The notes under the pieces were generated by a model, which was given only the letters and a program-made list of their open reading frames with translations, ran no database searches and was not told where the DNA came from. From the NCBI GenBank assembly GCA_017311185.1, contig JAESUZ010002610.1, forward strand, positions 124,001-188,000: a DNA stretch of 64,000 bases, written 5' to 3'. Within the stretch, counting starts at the first letter, position 1. Each line of letters begins with the position of its first letter. Positions 34,244 through 43,939 of the stretch are shown one piece after another. Position numbers and translations under genes: made by a program. The DNA comes from Proteles cristata cristata. Its lineage: Eukaryota > Chordata > Mammalia > Carnivora > Hyaenidae.

Positions 34244-34480
34244 GGGCACACCTGGGTGGCTCAGTCAGTTAAGCGTCCAACTCAGTTAGCTGAGCATCCA
34301 ACTTCGGCTCAGGTCATGATCAAGCGGTTCATGAGTTCAAGCCCCATGTCAGCCTCTGTGCTGACAGCTCAGACCCTGGAGGCTGCTTCCGATTTTGTGC
34401 CTCCCTCTCTCTCTTCCCCTCCTGGGCTCACTCTCTCTGTCTGTCTCTCTCTCTCAAAAATAAACATTAAAAAAAAAAAG
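34244..34480 (+). mobile_element. SINEC with duplicated A-box segment
   Basis: Head GGGGCACACCTGGGTGGCTC. A 21-bp unit at 34262-34282 (CAGTCAGTTAAGCGTCCAAC T) is followed directly by a related unit at 34283-34303 (CAGTTAGCTGAGCATCCAAC T), 17 of 21 identical. The B box and tail are normal. The flanks carry a loose TSD-like pair (GAAAAGACCTGAGG / GAAAAGGTCTGAGG). Confidence 0.93.
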
Positions 34481-34685
34481 CTTTGAAAAGGTCTGAGGAT
34501 CTTAGAGGGCTGCAGATTAGTATTTGAATTATTATGGCAAAAAATATTTTTAAAAGTCATCTTAATACAGACATGCATGAAGAGAAATATAACTTCAGAG
34601 CCATTATATGTTCCTCCTCTTATTTTTCCCAACATTACTCAAGCCCTTTTGAGGGATATCCTGCCAGCTTTAAAAGTGAAATGGG

Positions 34686-34915
34686 GAGGGGGCACCTGGG
34701 TGGCTCAGTTGGTTAAGCGTCTGACTTCGGCTCAGGTCATGATCTCATGGTTCGTGGGTTCGAGCCCTGCATCGGGCTCTGTGCTGACAGCTAGCTCTGA
34801 GCCTGGAGCCTGCTTCAGATTCTGTGTTTCCCTCTCTCTCTGACCCTCCCCTGCTCACAATGTCTCTGTCTCTCTCTCAGAAATAAATAAAAAACATTAA
34901 TATAAAAAATTTTTA
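34686..34915 (+). mobile_element. SINEC (feline CAN-SINE)
   Basis: Head GGGGGCACCTGGGTGGCTCA, B-box region TTCGTGGGTTCGAGCCCTGC, body GTGCTGACAGCTAGCTCTGA. TSD AAAAGTGAAATGGG (34672-34685) against AAAAGTGAAACGGG (34916-34929). Confidence 0.96.
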
Positions 34916-35070
34916 AAAAGTGAAACGGGAAAAATGGAAAAAGAACAGTGAGCATACATCCAGGGCAATGCTAACCAGTCTGGTTTACTCACTTTCATTA
35001 GCACACCTTCATCAAAACCAAAGAAGCCCAGAGAGTGATGACCAGGAGAGACAGCGGCATCATGACACAT

Positions 35071-35090
35071 GGGGGGGGTGGGGGGGGGGG
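35071..35090 (+). repeat. Poly-G tract
   Basis: Nineteen G in twenty positions (eight G, one T, eleven G). Confidence 0.9.
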
Positions 35091-35254
35091 AGAGAGCTGA
35101 ATATGTTAAGGCTGGAGATGCAGGTGGATTTGATTCTGAGGGTAAAAAGGGCTGCCAGGAATACACATACACAATATGAAACATACATATCAGAAAACAA
35201 AGCTTCAGAGCAAGATAGTTTTAAGTAGGTTGGCAGACTCCTAGCAAAGCAATG

Positions 35255-35426
35255 AGCTCCCTGTCCCCACTGAGTGGTACACTTTTCAGCCTCTGTCGCA
35301 TAGCTGATAAAGCTGTCATGCAGAACTGTCTGGTCCCGGAATAGAAAAGGCTCCGAGGTAGTTGATCACAACTATGCTTATGGACCAGTCTGATTTACAC
35401 CAAGAATCCAATGGAAGAGAGGCGCC
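35255..35426 (+). repeat. Inverted duplication, left arm
   Basis: Its complement recurs at 35906-36071. Over about 142 bases (35277-35419) I count three mismatches. Further left there is a 6-base indel, then homology fades, with only an 8-base CAGACTCC match at 35234. At the inner end the match runs beyond unique sequence into GAGGCGCC, which resembles the first bases of the SINE next to the right arm. I cannot assign the arm sequence to any repeat family. Confidence 0.93.
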
Positions 35427-35696
35427 AATGGAAGGTGGACAACGATCTGTAGCAACAATCTGTCAAGAAGCATGAGGAAGACTTGCATCAGATAAACTCT
35501 GAGCCTCACTCGGTGCTACGATTTCAGGATAATCAAAACAAGAATAGCTACAGAGCTGGAAAACAACACGGATGGGAAACGGGTAAATGTTTTAAGTCGG
35601 GAGTAAAGATTTAACAGGAATGTTCTAGAGAGCATTTTAAATCATAACATGGGTGGGTGGATCTGAAGCCCTGTCACATTCCTTCCATAGGATTCT

Positions 35697-35913
35697 TTTT
35701 TTTTTTTTTTTAATGTTTATTTATTTTTGAAAGAGAGAGACAGAGTGTAAGCAGGGGAGGAACAGAGAGAGAGAGGCAGACACAGAATCTGAAGCAGGCT
35801 CCAGGCTCTGGGCTGTAAGCACAGAGCCCGACAAAGGACTCGACCCCACAAAGGTGAGATCATGACCTAAGCCAAAGCTGGACACCCAACCAACTGAGCC
35901 ACCCAGGCGCCCC
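35697..35913 (-). mobile_element. SINEC inside the inverted-repeat spacer
   Basis: T-rich start, TAATGTTTATTTATTTTTGA, GAGCCACCCAGGCGCCCC head. TSD CTTCCATAGGATTCT (35682-35696) against CTTCCATTGGATTCT (35915-35929). The right TSD copy is part of the right arm, and the head bases adjoin it. Confidence 0.96.
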
Positions 35914-36071
35914 TCTTCCATTGGATTCTGGGTGTAAATCAGACTGGTCCATAAGCATAGTTGTGATCAACTACCTCAGAGCCTTTTCTATTCCGGGACC
36001 AGACAGTTCTGCATGACAGCTTTATCAGCTATGCGACAGAGGCTGAAAAGTGTCCCACTCAATGGGGAGCT
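35906..36071 (-). repeat. Inverted duplication, right arm
   Basis: Complementary to 35255-35426. It starts within the SINE head (GGCGCC at 35906-35911), passes through the SINE's right TSD and continues through CAGACTGGTCCATAAGCATA and CTATTCCGGGACCAGACAGT to GGGGAGCT. The spacer between the arms is about 480 bp. Confidence 0.93.
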
Positions 36072-36240
36072 ACCGAGTGGAACAGACTGGAGTCTGTCAA
36101 GAGTTTAACAAAGTGGAATAAGCAGGGGTCTAAACTCAAAGGCAGGTTTAATCCCTGGAAAGTCAAGTTTGACAAAAAGTACTATCATGGGGTTTTCCAT
36201 GGGCTTATCTTTCTCTTTAACTATTTAAAGTGCTTTTAAA

Positions 36241-36550
36241 ACAAAACAAACAAGCAAAGCAGGAAGAAAAAACAAAAAGAAAAGGAGACAAACTAAGAAA
36301 TAGACTCTTAACTATAGAGAACAAACTGATGGCTACCAGAGGGGAGTAGGTGGGGAGGTGGATTAGATGATGGGGATTAAGGGGTGCACCTGCCATGATG
36401 AGCACGGAAGTGCTGATGATGTACAGAAGTGCTGAATCACTATATTGTATCCCTGAAACTAATATTACACCTTATGTTAACTACCTGGAGTTTAAATAAA
36501 AGATTTTTAAAAAGAAATTAAAACTGAGAAAATTTTAAAAATTAAAAACT
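36241..36550 (+). mobile_element. L1 3' end, severely 5'-truncated (carnivore type)
   Basis: GACAAACTAAGAAATAGACT, CTTAACTATAGAGAACAAAC, GTGCTGAATCACTATATTGT and ATCCCTGAAACTAATATTAC are the carnivore L1 3' UTR; A-rich tail. TSD AAAGTGCTTTTAAA (36227-36240 and 36551-36564), perfect. No coding part remains. Confidence 0.92.
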
Positions 36551-36672
36551 AAAGTGCTTTTAAACCCTGAACTTTAGTTTCTACCATGCGCCAACATGGT
36601 ACAAAATTAAATCATCTTCCCTCTTGATTTAAAAGATCGAAGTTGTTTTCTCTGTTAGCAGAGACTATTTCA

Positions 36673-36867
36673 GGGTGCCTGGGTGGCTCAGCTGGTTAAG
36701 CATCTGAGTTCTAATTTAGGTTCAGGTCATGATCTCACAGTCATGAGGTTAAGTCTCATGTCAGGCTCCATGCCTAGCCTAAGATTCTCTGCTTCTGCCC
36801 CTCCCCAGTTCATTCAAGCACATGTGCATACTCTCTCTCTCTCAAAATAATAACAATAATAATAAAT
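36673..36867 (+). mobile_element. SINEC (feline CAN-SINE), diverged
   Basis: GGGTGCCTGGGTGGCTCAGC head and CAGGTCATGATCTCACAGTC; the body is shortened. The tail is (AAT)n-like. TSD AGACTATTTCA against AGACTATCTCA. Confidence 0.92.
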
Positions 36868-36878
36868 AGACTATCTCA

Positions 36879-37595
36879 ATATGGCCTCTGAAATTACAGA
36901 ATGCTACATCCTACTTATGTTCAAACTGATGTTCCCAGAATGGTCTGAGTCTACTGTGCCTCATTTTGAGAAAATCTGCAAACATCCAAGAGCAAAGAGA
37001 AAAACCTATGGATAATTATTCACTTTATAAAAGTGTCCTTCATTTTGTACAACAGTTCACAGAATCACAAAGCCTTAGAGCCCAAAGCTGAAACCTCAGA
37101 GATGAGCTTGATGGTGATGACAATGATAATAATTGTTCCCATGTATTCAACATATCCTTTATGTCAGACTCTTCCATAAAAGGCCTCTCGACTACATTCG
37201 CTCACGACACCCAGCGGAAGAGCACATTTGTCAGCCATCTGTGGACAGCAGGATGTGTGCAGAATTAAGATGTGCAGCTTCAGGGTCCCACCCTTGAAAG
37301 GGGCATGCCTTGCTTCTCATCCCTTTTCCTTCCTTCTGGCTGATTGCACACATGGTGGGAGCCATCCTGACCCATTGAAAAGAAGGCAACAGCTTAGGGA
37401 AAGGGGAGCAAGAAGACAGAGCACCGTGGAGCTGCCCTACCATCATGGAGCATTAAGCTTGCAAGACTGGGTGAGAAGGAAATAAACTTCTATATTGTTT
37501 AAACAACTAATATTAGGGGGACCAACCATCCCCTTGGACTCAGGCAAGAAAGACACGTGCACTGGGCTCCACACTTTAGAAAGCTCTGGGTCTTG

Positions 37596-37638
<43 letters not shown>

Positions 37639-38214
37639 CACACACCAGTCACTCAGGGCCACTGGTACAATGCGATCAGTACCTTGAACATCCGCTGGCA
37701 TAACTAACATCATTCAAGACCCAGGGAAACATTTCTCCATATTTCTTGCCTTAGTCCTCAAAACAAAAGGCCACTGTGTCCAAACGTTGTGAAAGATTGG
37801 GGACTCTGCCACTGCCAGCATCACGAACAGATGTAACTTCAGAGCTCAGGGAGAATTTGAGCAGTGCCAGCACTTGTGTATTAACTCGTCAAACCCTTCT
37901 TTTCAGCATCAATGCAACAGATTTCTGCATGGTGAAGAAGTACTGCTTCCCAGAAGGGCAAAATATCTTTTATTTTTACTTGTTTCTCTTTATCTTCCAA
38001 TTCTTGGTTCCAAGAGTACCACTGGATTAGTGTGGTATTTATAAGAGTTGCATACGTAACAGATGCAATAGTGTGCACTATTAGACAATCCTCATAACTC
38101 TTAAACTTACACAAATCTGTGTAAGTCTAAGTCAACATATGTGAAATGTGATCCTGATTCTTTACACTGGCAGCCACATAGACTTTAAAAGTTACAATTA
38201 CAAATAGTTTTTTT
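36879..38214. other. Unique non-coding stretch
   Basis: No gene. 37108-37210 is weakly MIR-like (antisense). It contains a CA microsatellite. Frames at 37228-37485 and 37231-37446 oppose each other. Confidence 0.5.
37597..37645. repeat. (CA)n microsatellite
   Basis: About 17 uninterrupted CA units, then an imperfect tail with CTCACACTCA. Confidence 0.95.
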
Positions 38215-38547
38215 AAGACTTTATTATTTAAAAAAAAATTTTTTTTAATATTTACTTTTGAGAGAGAGACAGAGAGACAGAGACAGAGACAGAGTGTGAG
38301 TGGGCAAGGGGCAAAGAGAGAGGGAAACACTGAATCCGAAGTAGGCTCCAGGCTCGATGTGGGGCTTGAACTCATGAACCATGAGATCATGAACTGAGCC
38401 AAAGTTGGATGTTTAACCAAGTGAGCTACCCAGGCGCCCCCAAAGATTTTATTTTTAAGTAATCTCTACACTCAATGTGGAGCTCGAACCCACAATCTCA
38501 AGATCAAGAGTCACTTGCTCTACTGACTGAGCCAGCCTGGCAGCTCT
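38215..38547 (-). mobile_element. Older short CAN-SINE, split by a SINEC
   Basis: The right part (38441-38547) reads AAAGATTTTATTTTTAAGTA, GTGGAGCTCGAACCCACAAT and TGAGCCAGCCTGGCAGCTCT, the same short subfamily as at 14499. The left part is AAGACTTTATTATTT (38215-38229). The younger SINE used this A-rich end as its target. Confidence 0.85.
38230..38440 (-). mobile_element. SINEC (feline CAN-SINE), nested
   Basis: TAATATTTACTTTTGAGAGA, four GACAGA units, GTGAGCTACCCAGGCGCCCC. TSD AAGACTTTATTATTT (38215-38229) against AAAGATTTTATTTTT (38442-38456). Confidence 0.94.
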
Positions 38548-38861
38548 ATATTTATAAAATATTTAATATGCTCTTAAGCTAAAGGTCAAAAAATTAAATA
38601 ACAATTCAGCCTTATTTAAGTTACTTTAACTTAAAACATGATATTTAGAATTCATATTTTTGCTTTTTAATTACAACAGATTCTTAAATATTTTTTAACA
38701 TTTTGAAAATTTTCATTTAAAATAATTTTAATTTTTTCTTACTTTAATTTACATTTTGATAAAAAATACGTTCAAATTGACACAGATTTTATTCTTCAAT
38801 CCTTTAGATTCTTATTGTCAAAATGAATACCAGCTATGATAAACATTATTAGGTGATTTTT
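38548..38861. other. AT-rich non-coding stretch
   Basis: Strongly AT-rich with many AAT and TTTA words. No gene and no recognisable element. Confidence 0.5.
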
Positions 38862-38874
38862 AAAATGAAGGTAA

Positions 38875-39078
38875 GGGGCGCCTGGGTGGCTCAGCTGGTT
38901 AAGTGTCCAACTTCAGCTTAGGTCATGATCTCATGGTTCATGAGTTTGAGTCCCCTGTCGAGCTCTGTGCTGACAGCTCAGAGTCTGGAGCCTGCTTCTG
39001 TGCAGGCTCCTTCTGTGCCTCCTTCTCTTCCACCACGCCCCCCCATCTTCCAAAAATAAACATTAAAAAAATATTTTT
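38875..39078 (+). mobile_element. SINEC (feline CAN-SINE)
   Basis: GGGGCGCCTGGGTGGCTCAG head. The 3' body holds a repeated GCTTCTGTGCAGGCTCCTTC and has lost most of the CT stretch. TSD AAAATGAAGGTAA against AAATTAAGGTAA. Confidence 0.94.
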
Positions 39079-39404
39079 AAATTAAGGTAAAAAAAATATT
39101 TTATGAAACTTATAGTAATTTATGAATTAAGTACCTATTTTATTACTCCATCCAAACATTTTGCATCAGTAGAATACTCAAGCTTGTAGGTCATTAAATT
39201 CCATTATTATCATTTTGCCAACTTTCAATGATAGGAAGATCATGGCTTTATATATATTTTCTATTATGAAAGTATATTTGTCAAAGTAGCAGAACATATA
39301 TGTAATAGAGAGTTATAACTTTTATTCTTTAGACATATGGTATGTTATCCATTTGTATTCTTGTATTCTTCCTGAGGCCCAACAAATGTTATAAAAGGGG
39401 TCTT

Positions 39405-39618
39405 GGGGCACATGGTTGGCTCAGTCAAGCATCTGACTTTGTGGTTCAAGTAGTGATCTCACGAGGATTTGTGAGTTCGAGTCCCATATTGGGCTCTGTG
39501 TTCACAGCTCAGAGCCTGGAGCCTGCTTTGGATTCTGTGTTTCCATCTCTCTCTGTCCCTCCATAACTCACGATAGGTTTCTCTCTCTCAAAAATAAATA
39601 TACATTAAAAATTTTTTT
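39405..39618 (+). mobile_element. SINEC (feline CAN-SINE)
   Basis: Diverged head GGGGCACATGGTTGGCTCAG with a short deletion in the A-box region. TSD AAAAGGGGTCTT against AAAAGGGGGTCTT. Confidence 0.93.
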
Positions 39619-39857
39619 AAAAAGGGGGTCTTTCTTAGAGCAACTAAATTTATGTCCTAAGCAACGTGATGCCTTTGTTTACTTTTCAGATAAGTCAGAG
39701 CCCATGATGGTGTGAAATAAGATGTGAAATGGCAATCATAAAAGGAATTCATTGGCTATTCTATATTCTATGTATGGTATATCAGACTCAGGATGCCTGT
39801 AGAGCCATGTGTCACCTGAGGGACTGTGCTAAAATAATCAATGGTTGCAAATAGTGT

Positions 39858-40640
39858 GTGAATTAGTTATCTACTGCTGTGTAATCAATTACCACAAACT
39901 TAGAAGCTTAAAGTAACACACATTTATTATCCCACAGTTTCTGTGGGTTAAGAGTCTCACAGTATAGCTGGATCTGTGCTTACAATCAAACTGTCAAATG
40001 GGCTGCATGCTTATCTGCAGGCTTGACTGGAGAAGAATCCAAGTTTATTCAGGTTGTTGGCAGAATTCATTTCCTTGGAGCTGAAGGACTTATTAGAGTC
40101 CCAACTTCTTACTGGCTGTTGGATGGAAGCCACTCAGGTCCTAGAGGCCACTCACAGTTTCTCGCCATATGGCCCTTTCACAGTATGACTGTAAGCTTTA
40201 TCGAGACCAGCAAGTGACCCTATCTTTCCACCTTGGTAAGGCAGAAACTTACATAATACAACATAATTATGGGAGTGACACCCTATTATCTTTGCCATAT
40301 TCTTTTGGTTAGAAGCAACACGTTCTAGGGGCGCCTGGGTGGCTTAGTCGGTTAAGTGTCCGACTTTCGCTTAGGTCATGACCTCGCAGTTCGTGGGTTC
40401 GAGCCCCGCGTCGGGCTGTGTGCTGACTGCCATCTCAGAGCCTGGAGCCTGTTTTAGTCTGTGACTCCCTCTCTGACCCTCCCCTGCTCACACTGTCTCT
40501 CTCTCTCTCTCTCTCTCCTAGAAATAAAAAATATTTAAAAAAAAAAAAAAAAGAAGCAACATGTTCTAGAGGAGGGGACAATAAAAGGATATTATAAAGT
40601 GGTTATACATTGTGGGGGGATCACCTTAGGCTACGTCTAT
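39858..40640 (+). mobile_element. Old interspersed repeat, family not assigned, split by a SINE
   Basis: GTTATCTACTGCTGTGTAAT, CAATTACCACAAACTTAGAA, GCTTAAAGTAACACACATTT and ATTATCCCACAGTTTCTGTG match a common mammalian repeat core (accacaaacttagtggcttaaaacaac). The right limit is uncertain. Confidence 0.45.
40328..40551 (+). mobile_element. SINEC, young subfamily copy 3
   Basis: Shares with copies 1 and 2 the changes GGCTTAGTCGGTTAAG, TTTCGCTTAGGTCATGA, GCTGACTGCC, AGTCTGTGACTCCCTCTC and CTAGAAATAAA. TSD AGAAGCAACACGTTCTA (40312-40328) against AGAAGCAACATGTTCTA (40552-40568), one mismatch at a CpG. Confidence 0.96.
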
Positions 40641-41725
40641 TAAAGTGTGTATTCTTATGGCCCAGCAGAATGAAGAGACCTTAAAGAAAATTCCCATCTA
40701 CCCAGGGAAGAAAGGTGATGGACACAATTTTCAGAAATCCATACAGGGCCCTATGATTACCCTAGCTAGAAGGTTCCATGCCAGGAACTCTTCTGAAACT
40801 GTTGCTGCTTGCCCTAGATCTTTCTAGGTGTCTAATCAAATCAAGATGGCAACCTGCCACTTTCTGCTCTCTGCCTAATTAGAAAGTTCTAGGTTGCTGT
40901 ACTCATCCTCTTAGACATTTTTGGAGGTTGTGGGTTATGAATCCAGCAACAATTTCCTGAATTTCCTGCTAGATCTATGACTGCAAGGTCCTATAAGATA
41001 TTCACAGATGATCCCAACCCTGTTTTCTTAGGGTTTGCAGCCCTGTTGGTAAGAAAAGACAAGAACAATGTCCAAGAATGAAATTCTCTCTCTCCCCCTC
41101 TGTCCCTCTCCCCTCCTTCATGTGCATGCTCTCTCTAAAATAATTTTTTTAAATTGAATCTTCTAAAAAAAAATAAGCTAAAAAAAAGGACGAAGGGACC
41201 ATATCTGAGGGCTCTGCATAAAGAGCACAGCCCCATTCCTTCCCTAGGAGTCCTACTGGGGAAAGTGGTGCCCAAAGTGTGACCACCTCGAAGGGATCCA
41301 ACATCAGTCTTCCTCGGCTGTTTGAGCCAGGGCTCCCATGACTTGCTGACGTGCACAGGTGCCGCTGGAGGAATGCTACCATCTCCTCTGGGTCACTTTA
41401 TCCTTCTCCAGAGACCTTGAAGGTCAGGTACTGCTTCATTAAATGATTCCCTGAAGCCTTCCTTGAGGCCAGGGAACATTGTCCCAGCTGTCAGAGATGT
41501 GCAGCTCTCCCTGGAGCAACATCTGCAAGGCTACACTCTGGTCCCAGCCTGCAAAAGTAGCTCTGTGACACCTTCCAGCAAAAGGTCCACTCGCTCATTC
41601 GGTGGAGGTGTGACGATGCGTCCATGGCTACACCCAAGGGGACTTCTCTGTTGCAGGTTTTCTGCAGCCACAAATAGGTAACTCTGCTGGCTGTTCTCCT
41701 GCTATCTTTATGTTCATTTACAGAA
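40641..41725. other. Unique non-coding stretch
   Basis: No gene. 41088-41160 is a SINE tail fragment. 41395-41470 (GAAGCCTTCCTTGAGG) could be an L2 remnant. Confidence 0.45.
41088..41160 (+). mobile_element. SINE 3' fragment
   Basis: CT-rich CTCTCTCTCCCCCTCTGTCC, then TTCATGTGCATGCTCTCTCT and AAAATAATTTT, as in the 3' part of CAN-SINEs. No head is present. Confidence 0.5.
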
Positions 41726-41741
41726 AGAAAAACCATAGGAA

Positions 41742-41923
41742 GGGGCACCTGGGTGGCTCAGTTGGTTAAGAACCAGACTCTTGATTTAGATTCCAGTCAT
41801 GATCTCATGGCTCGTGAGTTCAAGCCCCTGACAGCACAGAGCCTGCTTGTGATTCTCTTCCCCCACCCCCCACCCCGCTCCTCCCTACTCTCTCAAAATA
41901 AATAAATAAACTTAAAAAAAATT
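41742..41923 (+). mobile_element. SINEC (feline CAN-SINE), internally deleted
   Basis: GGGGCACCTGGGTGGCTCAG head. The body between the B box and CAGCACAGAGCCTGC is shortened. TSD near AAAACCATAGGAAG against AAAAACATAGGAAG. Confidence 0.93.
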
Positions 41924-42189
41924 AAAAACATAGGAAGTTGCGTGCTATTGGGCTCAGGATGGGAAGTTGATACTGAGGAGAGGCACAACATTAGATGCCA
42001 GATGACAGAGATGTTAGAATAAATAGCTTCTCCCAAGCACACATTTTTGGAGAAATTATGTCTCCAGGTTAGTGCACGGGAGGTTGGTAAGAAACTACTC
42101 CCTCGTGAAACCTACTTCCAGCCATGCAGCTCCATCTCCCTTCCCTAAACTCAAACTGCACCTGAGCCTACCCAAAAATCCACGATCTG

Positions 42190-42320
42190 CTCTCACCCCT
42201 ACAAGGCTGTAAGTTCACTGATAGTCAGACCATGCTTTGTGTGTGCCCTGCTTCCCCCAGAGTCCCTGGCCCAAGGCCAGGCACAGTCTGTGGTCACCGA
42301 ATACTGGGTGACTTAGGTAC
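42190..42320 (+). mobile_element. L2 3' end
   Basis: CAAGGCTGTAAGTTCACTGA, TTCCCCCAGAGTCCCTGGCC and CAAGGCCAGGCACAGTCTGT resemble the sense L2 tail. Confidence 0.55.
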
Positions 42321-42706
42321 ATGTCAAAATCCAATAATTACACAATTCAAGCATATAATGACCCCTCCCCAAGCACTGTTCTTGGCCTAGACAAGGAAAA
42401 GGGACACATGAGGTCTCAAGATGTTCACAGCTAATTGGGGAGAAGGGAGAAGGAGATGAACTTGATCAGCTACACGTTTTTGGCAGGATAGAAGCCTAGG
42501 AGAGAGGTAAGCGGAGCACCACTCCCCCCACCCTGCACACCATGTGGTCTGTCTCATCGTTTTACAAGTAAAGACGTGTACGTGCTACGAAGGGCTGGTC
42601 TCTGCTCTGAAGCCCATCTCTATACTCTGCTCAGTGATGCTGGGCTGGAAATCAGCAAAGATGCAAGTCACATGGTCCTTGAACAATGGTGCCCTGTCGG
42701 TTTCCA

Positions 42707-42722
42707 CCAACAGGGGGCACTA
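42707..42722 (+). promoter_or_regulatory. CTCF-like motif
   Basis: CCAACAGGGGGCACTA fits the CTCF core pattern CCASYAGRKGGCRSYV with one mismatch. It lies in unique DNA, not in a SINE. Occupancy cannot be judged from sequence. Confidence 0.4.
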
Positions 42723-43184
42723 GAGGGAGGCTGCACGCAGGAGGAGGCTGTTCCTGGCAGCGTCCTGAAGCAATGGCCTGTGGGAGCTACAAGCAGCATC
42801 AGGGCAGAGCCCATTTCTTAAAGATCAGAGCTTCTGCTGAAGTCTGAGCCAGGATGTGGCAAGCCTCCTCCTCCAGGCTTCTTTCCTGTGTTCCCTCAGC
42901 CCTGGGGATGGTGGCTGCCTCTGCAGTTACCTCTCCTGTTTCATGTAGGTTCCCTTTGCCTTTGCACACCTCCCACACCTATTGAACCAACTCCCTCTAT
43001 TAAACTCTATTAAAATAACTGGTATGGTTCTGCTCTCCTAACCGTGATCCTGATGGGTACAGATGGGAGGTGACCTCTCCGACCTCTCAGCCTCATCTGG
43101 TGCCAGGAACCAGGCTTCACGACCCTAAATCCTAATTTCCTATCCACTGTATCCACCACATCTAGAGACCAGTATGATCAAAGA

Positions 43185-43412
43185 CAGCACCACATAATGA
43201 TTACCTGGGTTTTAAATCAAACTACCCAGATTCAATTTCTGCATCCACCGATTAACAGCTATGGGACCCACAGCAAGTCACATCGCTTCTCTATGCCTCC
43301 AGTTTCCCCATCAGCAAAATACAAGTAGCAACAGAACCTATCATAGGGATACTGTGACACATTAACACACATCAAGCACTGAGAACAGGTTGGCATTACC
43401 GTCATCATCATC
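43185..43412 (+). mobile_element. MIR, nearly complete
   Basis: CACCACATAATGATTACCTG, AACAGCTATGGGACCCACAG, CAAGTCACATCGCTTCTCTA, TTTCCCCATCAGCAAAATAC and ACATCAAGCACTGAGAACAG follow MIR from 5' part to 3' part. Confidence 0.78.
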
Positions 43413-43428
43413 AAGATGCAGCATTGCA

Positions 43429-43659
43429 GGAGCGCCTGGGTGGCTCAGTCAGTTAAGCATCCGACTTCAGCTCAGGTCATGATCTCACGGTTCATGGGTT
43501 TTAGCCCCGGGTGGGGCTTTGTGCTGACAGCTCAGAGCCTGGAGCCTGCTTCAGATTCTGTCTCCCTATCTGCCCCTCCCTGGGTTGTGCTCTGTCTCTG
43601 TATCTCTCTCTGTCAAAAATAAATACCTTTTTTTTTTTTTAACAAAACAAAACAAAAAA
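43429..43659 (+). mobile_element. SINEC, first of two at one target
   Basis: GGAGCGCCTGGGTGGCTCAG head; GTGCTGACAGCTCAGAGCCT body. The tail is unusual: AAATACC, a T run, then AACAAAACAAAAC. TSD target GCAGCATTGCA on both sides. Confidence 0.94.
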
Positions 43660-43676
43660 AAGCAGCAGCATTGCAC

Positions 43677-43907
43677 ATGGAACACTTGGGTGGCACAGTT
43701 GCTTAAGCATCCAGCTATTGAGTTCAGCTCAGGTCATGATCTCACAGTTCATGAGTTCAAGTCCTGCATTGGGCTCCGTGCTGACAGCGTGGAGCCTGCC
43801 TGAAATTCTCTCTCCTCTCTGTGATCCTATCCCACTCATGATTGGGTTTTTTTTTTTCTCTCTCTCTCAAAATAAATAAATAAACTTTAAAAAAAAGAAA
43901 AAGAAAA
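43677..43907 (+). mobile_element. SINEC, second of two at one target
   Basis: Decayed head GGAACACTTGGGTGGCACAG with a small insertion after the A box; GTGCTGACAGCGTGGAGCCT. The tail ends in (GAAAAA)n. The target word recurs as GCAGCACTGCA at 43909-43919. Confidence 0.93.
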
Positions 43908-43939
43908 AGCAGCACTGCAGAAAGAGCATACTTCTTGGT

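Larger units (their letters stand above)
41939..43184. other. Unique non-coding stretch
   Basis: No gene. It holds an L2 tail (42190-42320), a CTCF-like motif (42707-42722) and, at 42940-43070, an LTR-end-like segment (CTATTGAACCAACTCCCTCT, AACTGGTATGGTTCTGCTCT) that I cannot name. Confidence 0.45.

Noticed and set aside
35255..36071. Inverted repeat as a transposon with terminal inverted repeats
   Set aside because: No target-site duplication at the outer ends, no transposase remnant between the arms, and the arm edge lies in a SINE head. A rearrangement fits better.
37495..37707. Threonine-histidine repeat frame over the CA microsatellite
   Set aside because: Pure microsatellite translation.
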